DNA from: Prevotella illustrans
Lineage (GTDB): Bacteria > Bacteroidota > Bacteroidia > Bacteroidales > Bacteroidaceae
Assembly (NCBI RefSeq): GCF_017426725.1
Contig: NZ_JAERMS010000001.1
Location: 62,001 to 126,000, forward strand
Direction: 5' to 3'
Length of the DNA stretch: 64,000 nucleotides
Below are positions 54,819 to 62,150 of the stretch, piece by piece. The notes beneath the pieces were generated by a model. The model was given only the letters and a program-made list of their open reading frames with translations. It was not told the DNA's origin and searched no databases. The translations under genes were made by a program, and so were the position numbers. How positions within the stretch are numbered: the stretch's first letter is position 1; each line of letters starts with the position of its first letter.

Positions 54819-56124
54819 CTACATTTGGCTACTACAACTATTGAGCAAAGGACATGGGAGTATTTTCCTTACCTTATACACATAGATAGGGCTGCCGCCC
54901 TCCCGTCGCTTACTTATTTTTTCAAAGCCTGCCTTTCTTAGAGCCTCACCCATGTGCTTCAAGGATAAGGGATAGTGCGTATAAAGTCCCAAGTAGGTGA
55001 TTATCTCGGTAGTGGTCATATAAGAGCTACGAGGATTATCCTCCGTTGGTTTCTCAAAGCAACGCAACAAAAGCTCCATTTCTGCAATCTGTACTTGAAA
55101 GTCTTCACTCTCCCTATATAGCTCGGCTATCTCATCATCGTCAAACCAATAACGAAAACCTGACTTTAACAGGGCTTTGGCTTCAACATAGACATTATCC
55201 ATTGAAATACGCTTGGCTTTCTCTGTGTCTATGGAAAGTACTTCAAAAGGGCAGGAACCTTCTGCTGCCTGTCGGGTCTGTAAGAAAGTCATTGCCGTTC
55301 ACTGATGCCACGAAGCTTGCCAAGTGGGGATGCTCCTCCACGTACTTGTCATACGGCATACGGTACTTGACCATCGGACAGGTGATGAGGTTTTTCAGCT
55401 CATTCTCATCTCGCTTATTGAGGGCTTTGAGCTGGTCATCTATATTTACGATAAGGTTCTGACCGATATAAGTGAGTGTGTCTTTCTCCTGCGGATATAT
55501 CTTGCCCGTGTAGCTGTAACCATGCAGTGCTGGCGGACAGAGCAGGTCAAGGAACGTGGTCTTGAACTTTCCCTGCTCGCCTGTCAACACGAGGCAGGTA
55601 TGGTTGCGACACTCGCGGTCGTCCATCGTATTAGCGACCACCGCCACAAGCCATTTGGTAAGATACGGCAACCATTTGTTAGAATTACGGACAACCACGC
55701 AGCTGGCCAAATCGGAAATTGCTTTCAGTGAAAAAGAAGATACATTACTATTCCTGCAACCAGCATCATCACAGCTACTGCTATCACCTATATCTATCAA
55801 TGGCAATGCCTTGAAATACTCCTGCACAGGATTGATACGGGGAGAAAAGCTGCTTTCAATGATGGAATAAAGGTTCTCGGAAGAAGTTGCTATGTTTTTA
55901 TCGCAATCAAGTTCCCTGCGAAGTGTGTTGATTTCATAACGACCAACCTTTACAAAACGATTATTACCCTTACTGCAATATTCGGTTCTGCCCAGTACAG
56001 TATTGTATCTGAACTCGTAATGTGTGGAGAGGTAGGTTTCTATCTCTGCGTTCTTGGAGGAACTCCTCATTCGATGAGGATTTCTCCTGCTGCCTGTATT
56101 GCCTGCATCTGCGTTCTTTTTCAT
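54819..56124 (-). pseudogene. VapE/VirE-family ATPase split by a frameshift
   Basis: Two overlapping frames make one protein. The upstream frame (56124-55243, 293 residues) has a Walker A-type loop LTGEQGKFKTTFLDLL and ends NGNDFLTDPTGSRRFLPF followed by a stop. The second frame continues with PFEVLSIDTEKAKRISM down to 54819. A single extra base in the AAAA run at 55245-55248 (TTTT on the coding strand) explains the break. The protein belongs to the virulence-associated E family, helicase-like ATPases of phage and mobile elements. The frameshift could be a real mutation, a phase-variable site, ribosomal slippage, or a sequencing error. Confidence 0.8.
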
Positions 56125-56737
56125 TATTCCCTTGAATTAGTTTCCAAGAGTGAAGTTAGGGTGAGAATGCGTAACTTCCAAGCATTCAGAGCCCTCTTGC
56201 ATAATGTTGCGCTCATCCGCTTTAAAATTCTTAGGAGAACAGGCTGTCAAGAAGGGCATTTATAGCCTCATTAAGCAAAAAACGGATGACAGGAATGAAA
56301 GGTTAACAGAAATACGGATTGTCGTTGTTTGCTTTCAGATGCGGTCTTTTGCTTTGATTACCTTATTAACCTCATTTGTGCAGTGGCAAGAACATCAATC
56401 TGTCTCTTTTGTCCCCATCATAGCGCCACAAGCTGCCACTTGAATGAAAAGTGATGGAATAAGAAATGCCCGATATTAATTTTGCATAAGACAAGCTGCG
56501 CTCGGCAAAGGATAAGTGAACTTTCCTCTGCACTCGCTTGCATTGTCTTTGCAATGAAAGAAAAAAGACGGGGCAGGAAAACGCAAATGCGAACCGATGA
56601 TGCGGATTGCCCTTTTCCTTATTCTTCCCGGCATTTCCCTGCTGTTCACCACGGCTTTGAGAGGTGTACGCACGCCATTATCTTTGCCGATGGAAACTGG
56701 AAAGACCTGAAACAACAAACAATAACAATATAAAATT
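56125..56737. other. Divergent control region of the mobile element
   Basis: About 613 bp between the leftward VapE operon and the rightward HTH genes. It includes a stretch at 56479-56560 with AAGCTGCGCTCGGC and CTCTGCACTCGCTTGCA words that I have the impression recur in Bacteroidota intergenic DNA. Open frames here (such as 56482-56733) look non-coding. Promoters for both directions should be here, but I see no confident TAnnTTTG box. Confidence 0.4.
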
Positions 56738-57028
56738 ATGAACTATTACATCATTACAGAAACTAATTGGGCAAAGCTTCGAGATGAAATCTTGAGCCTT
56801 GCAGAATGTTGTCACAAAGCATTCGGAGAGAAAAGCAAGCATACGGACTGGCTGCACAATGGTGATGTGTGCCGGCTGCTGAACATCAGCAAGCGCACCC
56901 TGCAGCATTATCGTGATACGGGCGTGCTGCCGTTTACGCAAATCGGACACAAGTGCTATTACAAGCGTGAGGATGTGGAAACACTGCTTCTTACGAAGTC
57001 GAACAAACCTAAAAACAGACAGATATGA
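56738..57028 (+). CDS. Helix-turn-helix (excisionase/MerR-like) protein 1
   Basis: A 96-residue protein. The N-terminal half is helical (WAKLRDEILSLAECCHKAF). The C-terminal half is an HTH_17-like domain (NGDVCRLLNISKRTLQHYRDTGVLPFTQIGHKCYYKREDVETLL), the fold used by excisionases and element control proteins. Its stop overlaps the next gene's start (ATGA, 57025-57028), so the two are coupled. Likely regulates excision or transfer genes of the element. Confidence 0.85.
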   Translation: MNYYIITETNWAKLRDEILSLAECCHKAFGEKSKHTDWLHNGDVCRLLNISKRTLQHYRDTGVLPFTQIGHKCYYKREDVETLLLTKSNKPKNRQI

Positions 57029-57315
57029 TGGAAACAGCAAGAGACTTGAACATGGAGACGGACGAGATGCAGTTGGTCGTCTCGGCATTGAGAGGTGTGG
57101 GGAAACGGATTGTGGAAGTGGCGGATACACACAAGCCACTCTTTGCAGGAGAACTTTTCCTCACGGGTAAGGAAGTGTGCGAGCGGCTGTATATCAGTCC
57201 CCGTACCTTGCAGGACTATCGCGATAGGAAGATTATACCCTACACGCAGTTTGCAGGCAAGATACTCTACAAGGCTTCTGACTTGGAGAGAATGTTGGAG
57301 GAGAATTACAAGTGA
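57025..57315 (+). CDS. Helix-turn-helix (excisionase/MerR-like) protein 2
   Basis: A 96-residue paralogue of the preceding protein, with the same layout. The HTH part is LTGKEVCERLYISPRTLQDYRDRKIIPYTQFAGKILYKASDLERML. Translationally coupled by an ATGA overlap. Pairs of such genes next to VapE/toprim genes are typical of Bacteroidales mobile elements and usually lie near the integrase, which is not found here. Confidence 0.85.
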   Translation: MMETARDLNMETDEMQLVVSALRGVGKRIVEVADTHKPLFAGELFLTGKEVCERLYISPRTLQDYRDRKIIPYTQFAGKILYKASDLERMLEENYK

Positions 57316-57406
57316 GGGGATTGATTTTGTATAACTGAAACTCTTCATATTCTATTCCACAATATGTTGTTTGACTTATAAAATAAATTTAGATATTCAC
57401 ACACAT

Positions 57407-57434
57407 AAGTATTTATTGCAAAATACTTATTTTT
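57407..57434 (+). terminator. A/T-rich hairpin after the HTH genes
   Basis: AAGTATTT (57407-57414) and AAATACTT (57421-57428) pair perfectly around a 6-nt loop, followed by ATTTTT. The stem is weak (A/T only). Confidence 0.45.
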
Positions 57435-57470
57435 GGGTATTGCGGTGTTTTTATATCTTTGCTACTTTTG
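57432..57470 (+). promoter_or_regulatory. Promoter region of the TetR/efflux operon
   Basis: TTTG at 57432-57435 and TATCTTTG at 57454-57461 (18-bp spacer) form one promoter; a second -7 box, TACTTTTG, is at 57463-57470. Both lie upstream of the leader ORF and terminator. Confidence 0.6.
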
Positions 57471-57489
57471 CAAAATAAACATTGCAACT

Positions 57490-57639
57490 ATGCGAATACA
57501 CAATATTTATATAGTAAGAGCGCAAATGGGCTCGTTCAATCTATCGCACCGTTCGATTACGAAACGGTGCGATTTTTTTATGAACAAAACAGAACTTAGT
57601 TCATTATTTAAAGTTTTCATGGGCGTATGCAGAAACTGA
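57490..57639 (+). CDS. Putative regulatory leader peptide
   Basis: A 49-codon frame starting MRIHNIYIVRAQMGSF directly after the promoter. It runs through the terminator hairpin at 57543-57579, and its stop (57637-57639) overlaps the TetR start by 13 bp in another frame. The position suggests a leader whose translation decides whether the terminator forms, as in attenuation of antibiotic-resistance genes. No family is recognised and translation is unproven. The frame could be shorter in function, as only the first codons would matter. Confidence 0.4.
   Translation: MRIHNIYIVRAQMGSFNLSHRSITKRCDFFMNKTELSSLFKVFMGVCRN
57543..57579 (+). terminator. Intrinsic terminator / attenuator in front of the TetR gene
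   Basis: A perfect 11-bp stem ATCGCACCGTT / AACGGTGCGAT with a 9-nt loop is followed by seven T. It lies between the promoter and the first gene of the efflux operon, so it must be bypassed for expression. Confidence 0.88.
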
Positions 57640-58241
57640 AAGACGACATTCGGCAGCGTATCGTTGCCGTGGCGCGCGAGGAATTCATCGCTCACGGCGC
57701 ACGCAGCACGTCTATCCGCACGGTGGCGCGGCGTGCAGGCATTGCTGCTGGCAACGTGTACAACTACTTCCGCAGCAAGGACGAGCTGTTCTGTGAGGTG
57801 TTGCGGCCGCTGCTCAACGAGCTGAACTGCTACATTCTGTCGCACAACGAGGAGCGGCACCTCTGCATCGAGGTGTTCGACGCACTCGATTTTCAGAACG
57901 AATACATCGGCACAATGAAGAAAATGGTGAAGCTTTACCGCCCCGAACTGCGCCTGCTGTTGTTCAATGCCGAAGGCACATCGCTTGCTGGGTACAAGGA
58001 AAGGATAGTTAAGCACCAAATGAAAGTTGGTTCGGAATACCTGCGACTGATGAAAGCGCGCTATCCGCACATCAACATTGACATCTCGCCCTTCTTCCTG
58101 CACATTGCGAGTTCTATGTGGGTGAACATCTTCTGCGAGATCGTGGAGCATGAGGACTACGACGAAAGCGAGGTGAACCGTGCGCTTCGGCAGTATACTG
58201 CCTACAGCATGGCAGGGTGGAAGGAACTAATGAAACCCTAA
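57627..58241 (+). CDS. TetR/AcrR-family transcriptional regulator
   Basis: A 204-residue protein. The N-terminal HTH is typical: RQRIVAVAREEFIAHGARSTSIRTVARRAGIAAGNVYNYFRSKDEL. The C-terminal ligand-binding half has no recognised specificity. It is the first gene of the operon with two ABC half-transporters and an MMPL protein, so it probably represses that operon in response to a transported compound. The start ATG lies within the putative leader ORF. Confidence 0.93.
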   Translation: MQKLKDDIRQRIVAVAREEFIAHGARSTSIRTVARRAGIAAGNVYNYFRSKDELFCEVLRPLLNELNCYILSHNEERHLCIEVFDALDFQNEYIGTMKKMVKLYRPELRLLLFNAEGTSLAGYKERIVKHQMKVGSEYLRLMKARYPHINIDISPFFLHIASSMWVNIFCEIVEHEDYDESEVNRALRQYTAYSMAGWKELMKP

Positions 58242-58340
58242 GAACCGCTACTATCGTTGCCCCTCTGCTGCTGTTTTCGACCGCTACAGGGCACACCGAA
58301 AACCGTAAGAACAATAACTTTTCAATACATATAAATAGCT

Positions 58341-60095
58341 ATGATAAAAATACTGAAACGCTTAGGACGTTACATGGGAGGGCGCAAGCCGTTGCTGCCC
58401 TGCTCGGTTGTGCTGTCGGCAGTGAACGGACTGCTGTCGCTCGTACCCTTTATTTTCCTGTGGTTGGTGGTGCGCACGCTGCTCACTGCCGACGGAAACC
58501 TTGCCGATACGCCCGTATGGGACTATGCCATTGCGGCTTTCGTGGTGTCGGTGGCGAATGTTCTGCTCTATTTTGCCGCCCTCATGCTCTCGCATCTTTC
58601 CGCTTTCCGCATCGAAACCAATATGCGGCGCACTGCCATGGAACGGCTGATGCGTGTTCCATTGGGCTTTTTCGACACGCAGAACACGGGACGCATGCGC
58701 AAGATAATAGACGAGGATTCGAGTCAGACCCACACTTTCGTGGCACACATACTGCCCGATGTGGCAGGCAGCGTGGTGGCTCCGATAGGCATCATAGTAC
58801 TTCTGCTTGCCGTAGATTGGCAGTTGGGCATTGCCGCAATGGTACCGATAGTGTGCGCCTTCGGTATCATGGGCTACATGATGAACCCTAAGAACAACGA
58901 TTTTCAGCGTATGTACCTCGACGCACAGGAGAAAATGAGTGCCGAAGCCGTGGAATACGTACGCGGAATACCCGTCGTGAAGGTCTTCCAACAGACGGTA
59001 TTCTCGTTCAAACGCTTTCACGACAGCATCATCAACTACCGCGACCTCGTCATCAGGTACACCCTTCTGTGGCGCACGCCCATGTCTGCCTACACCATAG
59101 CCATCAATGCTTTCGCCTTTCTGCTTGTACCTACGGGCATCATACTGATAGGGCACGGCGGCGAGACTGCCATCATCGTTTCCGATATGGTGCTGTATGT
59201 GCTCATCGCCCCCATCATTGCAGCCAACGTAATGAAAGCCATGCACCTCAGTCAGAACCTCTTTCTGGCAAACGAAGCGGTAGACCGATTGGAGAAACTC
59301 ACCGCCACGCCGCCGCTTCCAGAGAGTTCCGAGCCCGAGAAAGCGGCAGCCTTCGACGTCAGCCTGCGCAATGTGTCGTTCCGATACGAAGCGGCGGAGC
59401 ACGATGCCGTAAGCCACATCGACCTCGACATACCGCAAGGCAAGACCGTTGCGCTGGTGGGAGCGTCCGGAAGCGGCAAGACAACCATCGCAAGGCTCAT
59501 TCCACGCTTCTGGGACGTGCGCGAAGGCAGTTTGAAAATAGGTGGTGTGGACGTTCGGCACATGGATAAGGCAACGCTGATGCGCAACGTGTCGTTCGTG
59601 TTTCAGAACACCCGACTGTTCAAGACCTCCATTTTGGAGAACATTCGCTACGGCAATCCCGATGCGACCATCGAGCAGGTGAACCGTGCCGTAGACCTCT
59701 CGCAGAGTCGGGAAATCATCGAGCGGCTGCCACAGGGGCTGAACACCGTGATAGGAGCGGAGGGAACATACCTCTCCGGCGGCGAACAGCAGCGCATAGT
59801 GCTTGCCCGTGCCATTCTGAAAGATGCGCCCATCGTGGTGCTCGACGAAGCTACTGCCTTTGCCGACCCTGAAAACGAGCACCTTATCAGACAGGCCTTT
59901 GCCCACCTGACTCGCGGAAAAACCGTGCTTATGATAGCCCACCGACTGACCACCGTGCAAGATGCCGACAACATTGTCGTGGTGGACGACGGCAGAATAG
60001 CCGAACAGGGCACCCACCAACAACTCATGGAGCAAGGCGCATTATATTATAAGATGTGGAACGAATACCAGAAGTCGGTGGAATGGAAACTATAA
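58341..60095 (+). CDS. ABC transporter half-subunit, fused permease/ATPase (1)
   Basis: A 584-residue protein with six hydrophobic segments (about residues 18-310) followed by an ATPase domain. Walker A is GASGSGKTTIA (near residue 374), the signature is LSGGEQQR, Walker B is IVVLDEATAFAD, and the H-loop is IAHRLTTVQ. It probably forms a heterodimeric exporter with the next gene product. Compared with the second subunit, the D-loop here is FADPENE in place of the consensus SLDxxNE-type, which is a hint of an asymmetric pair. Drug or lipid export is inferred from the operon. Confidence 0.93.
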   Translation: MIKILKRLGRYMGGRKPLLPCSVVLSAVNGLLSLVPFIFLWLVVRTLLTADGNLADTPVWDYAIAAFVVSVANVLLYFAALMLSHLSAFRIETNMRRTAMERLMRVPLGFFDTQNTGRMRKIIDEDSSQTHTFVAHILPDVAGSVVAPIGIIVLLLAVDWQLGIAAMVPIVCAFGIMGYMMNPKNNDFQRMYLDAQEKMSAEAVEYVRGIPVVKVFQQTVFSFKRFHDSIINYRDLVIRYTLLWRTPMSAYTIAINAFAFLLVPTGIILIGHGGETAIIVSDMVLYVLIAPIIAANVMKAMHLSQNLFLANEAVDRLEKLTATPPLPESSEPEKAAAFDVSLRNVSFRYEAAEHDAVSHIDLDIPQGKTVALVGASGSGKTTIARLIPRFWDVREGSLKIGGVDVRHMDKATLMRNVSFVFQNTRLFKTSILENIRYGNPDATIEQVNRAVDLSQSREIIERLPQGLNTVIGAEGTYLSGGEQQRIVLARAILKDAPIVVLDEATAFADPENEHLIRQAFAHLTRGKTVLMIAHRLTTVQDADNIVVVDDGRIAEQGTHQQLMEQGALYYKMWNEYQKSVEWKL

Positions 60096-60120
60096 ACCTA
60101 AACAGAAAGGATTCAAGACT

Positions 60121-61848
60121 ATGATAAAATATCTTCAACAACGGTTCGCCCTCACCGAAAAAGGAGCGAAAGACTTGCGGAAAGGCATCACCTTCTCTAC
60201 ATTGATGAACCTCGCATTGATGCTGCCGCCCACCTATTTGTTCTTCTTCCTCATGGAGTACATCGACTCCGAGACTCCCTCCGAGCCGCACACGCTGTGG
60301 TTCTATGTGCTTGTGGCTTTGCTCTTGGCAGTGCTTATGTTCTTCATAGCCCTCCGACAGTACGACAGCACCTACACCACCGTCTACAACGAGAGTGCGC
60401 AACGCCGCATCGGAGTGGCAGAAAAACTGCGCCGACTGCCCCTCGCTTTCTTCGGCGAACGCAACCTTTCCGACCTCACCTCTACCGTGATGGAAGACTG
60501 CACGATGCTCGAGCAAACCTTCTCGCACGCTGTTCCCCAACTGTTTGCGTCGGCTCTGAGCGTCGTCATCATCGCCATTGGCATGTTCTCCTACAATTGG
60601 CAATTGGCTTTAGCCCTCTTTTGGGTCGTTCCGCTCGCCGTAACCACCCTGCTGCTGTCGCGCCGTCAGTTCCACAAAGCCTTCGTTCAGCACTATAAAG
60701 TGAAGCGCGGCGTAACCGAACAGATACAGGAAGGTCTGGAATGTATGCAGGAAATAAGGTCGTACAGTGGCGAACAGGCATACTGCCGCAGCTTCGACAA
60801 GCGGCTGAAGGGCTACGAGCGCGCACTTGTGCGCAACGAACTCATGGCAGGAGTATTACTCAACATCGCCGGAATGCTGCTCAAACTCGGCATGCCCACC
60901 GTTATATTGGTGGGTGCATGGATGTTGCAGAAGGGCGAAGTGTCGGTATTCACCTACTTGGCTTACCTCTTGGCATCGGCAATGGTCTATAATCCCATTA
61001 TCGAAGTGTGCAACTACCTTGCCCTGCTCTCCTTCCTCGACGTGCGCATCAACCGTATGAAGGAAATAGAAAGCATGCCCACGCAGGAGGGAAGTGCAGC
61101 CGTACAACTCGAAAACTACGACATCGAGTTCCGCAACGTAAGTTTTGCCTACGAAACCGAGAAGCAAGTGCTGCACAATGTCTCGTTCACGGCACGCCAA
61201 GGCACCGTTACCGCCCTCGTAGGGCCGTCGGGTGGAGGCAAAAGCACTACTGCCAAACTTGCCGCACGCTTTTGGGACATCGATGACGGACAAATTCTTG
61301 TGGGTGGAAACGACATCTCGAAGATTGACCCTGAAACGCTACTGAAACACTATTCCATCGTCTTTCAGGACGTATTGCTGTTCAATGCCTCTATTGCCGA
61401 CAATATCCGCATCGGCAAGCGCGACGCTACCGACGAGGAAGTGCGCCACGTTGCCCGACTGGCGCAGTGCGACGACTTCATCAGCCGAATGCCGCAAGGT
61501 TACGATACCGTTATCGGCGAAAACGGCGAAACCCTTTCGGGTGGCGAGCGACAGCGCATTTCCATTGCCCGTGCCCTGCTGAAGAATGCCCCAATCATAC
61601 TTCTCGACGAAGCCACCGCAAGCCTTGATGCCGAGAACGAGACGAAAATACAAGCGGGTATTTCAGAACTGGTGCGCAACAAGACCGTTATCATCATCGC
61701 ACACCGTATGCGCACCGTCCGCAATGCCGACCACATCGTGGTGCTTAGTGGTGGTACGGTGAGCGAACAGGGAACGCCCGACGAACTGCTGACCCGCAAC
61801 GGCGAGTTCGCCCGAATGGTTCGTCTGCAACAGGAAAAACGGCAATAA
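60121..61848 (+). CDS. ABC transporter half-subunit, fused permease/ATPase (2)
   Basis: A 575-residue protein with the same layout: six hydrophobic segments (about residues 25-310), then an ATPase with Walker A GPSGGGKSTTA (near residue 368), signature LSGGERQR, Walker B IILLDEATASLDAENE and H-loop IAHRMRTVR. Starts 25 bp after the first ABC gene. The consensus signature and SLD D-loop suggest that it carries the canonical elements of a heterodimeric exporter of the SmdAB/MsbA-like group. The substrate is not known. Confidence 0.93.
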   Translation: MIKYLQQRFALTEKGAKDLRKGITFSTLMNLALMLPPTYLFFFLMEYIDSETPSEPHTLWFYVLVALLLAVLMFFIALRQYDSTYTTVYNESAQRRIGVAEKLRRLPLAFFGERNLSDLTSTVMEDCTMLEQTFSHAVPQLFASALSVVIIAIGMFSYNWQLALALFWVVPLAVTTLLLSRRQFHKAFVQHYKVKRGVTEQIQEGLECMQEIRSYSGEQAYCRSFDKRLKGYERALVRNELMAGVLLNIAGMLLKLGMPTVILVGAWMLQKGEVSVFTYLAYLLASAMVYNPIIEVCNYLALLSFLDVRINRMKEIESMPTQEGSAAVQLENYDIEFRNVSFAYETEKQVLHNVSFTARQGTVTALVGPSGGGKSTTAKLAARFWDIDDGQILVGGNDISKIDPETLLKHYSIVFQDVLLFNASIADNIRIGKRDATDEEVRHVARLAQCDDFISRMPQGYDTVIGENGETLSGGERQRISIARALLKNAPIILLDEATASLDAENETKIQAGISELVRNKTVIIIAHRMRTVRNADHIVVLSGGTVSEQGTPDELLTRNGEFARMVRLQQEKRQ

Positions 61849-61932
61849 TACCTCTACACCAATCGCTCGCAAAGGATTATGGAAAACAGCAACAGTATAT
61901 GGCTTACGGAGTGCATGGTGACCGTACGGTCT

Positions 61933-62020
61933 GGACACGTTTGTCCAATAAGTTGGACAGACGAGTCCAATGAGCTGGACAAATTAGTCTAATTAGTTGG
62001 ACAAATTGGTTCAATTACAT
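61933..62020. repeat. Tandem array, four 22-bp units (GGACA type)
   Basis: Units start at 61933, 61955, 61977 and 61999, each beginning GGACA and keeping a TC(C/T)AAT or TCAAT word. The first two contain inverted halves (GGACACGTTTGTCC, GGACAGACGAGTCC), which decay in the later units. Confidence 0.88.
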
Positions 62021-62040
62021 AAGTATTAAAGGTTTTTGGC

Positions 62041-62132
62041 GATCGTTCAGAGATAGTAATAATGATCGTTCTGAGGTAGTAATAACGACCGATCAGAGAT
62101 AATACAGACAACCGTCCAGAGATAGTAATAAC
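62041..62132. repeat. Tandem array, four 23-bp units
   Basis: Units start at 62041, 62064, 62087 and 62110: GATCGTTCAGAGATAGTAAT-type, GATCGTTCTGAGGTAGTAAT-type, GACCGATCAGAGATAATACA-type and AACCGTCCAGAGATAGTAAT-type. The shared core is CAGAGATAGTAATAA. The array ends 18 bp before the MMPL start codon, so it covers its leader. Confidence 0.9.
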
Positions 62133-62150
62133 AACAAAGATAAAACAACA

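Larger units (their letters stand above)
51298..57430. mobile_element. Mobilizable (integrative) element module, right boundary unknown
   Basis: The block holds a leftward set (VapE-like ATPase, toprim protein, DUF3408 protein, MobC, relaxase), a candidate oriT, and two rightward HTH genes. This gene order is common in Bacteroidales mobilizable elements. No integrase or transfer (Tra) genes are in the window, so it would need a helper. The right end may lie beyond the efflux operon, past the window edge. Confidence 0.65.
61849..62150. other. Repeat-filled spacer between ABC and MMPL genes
   Basis: The 302 bp between the second ABC gene and the MMPL gene contains no gene. It holds two tandem arrays (61933-62020 and 62041-62132) joined by a 20-bp A/T-rich spacer. 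Confidence 0.75.

Noticed and set aside
56482-56733. 83-codon open frame upstream of the HTH genes
   Set aside because: No recognisable domain, unusual composition, and it sits in the divergent control region.
58362-60035. Antisense open frame (557 codons) opposite the first ABC gene
   Set aside because: The sense strand carries all ABC motifs; the antisense product is His/Val-rich without recognisable domains.
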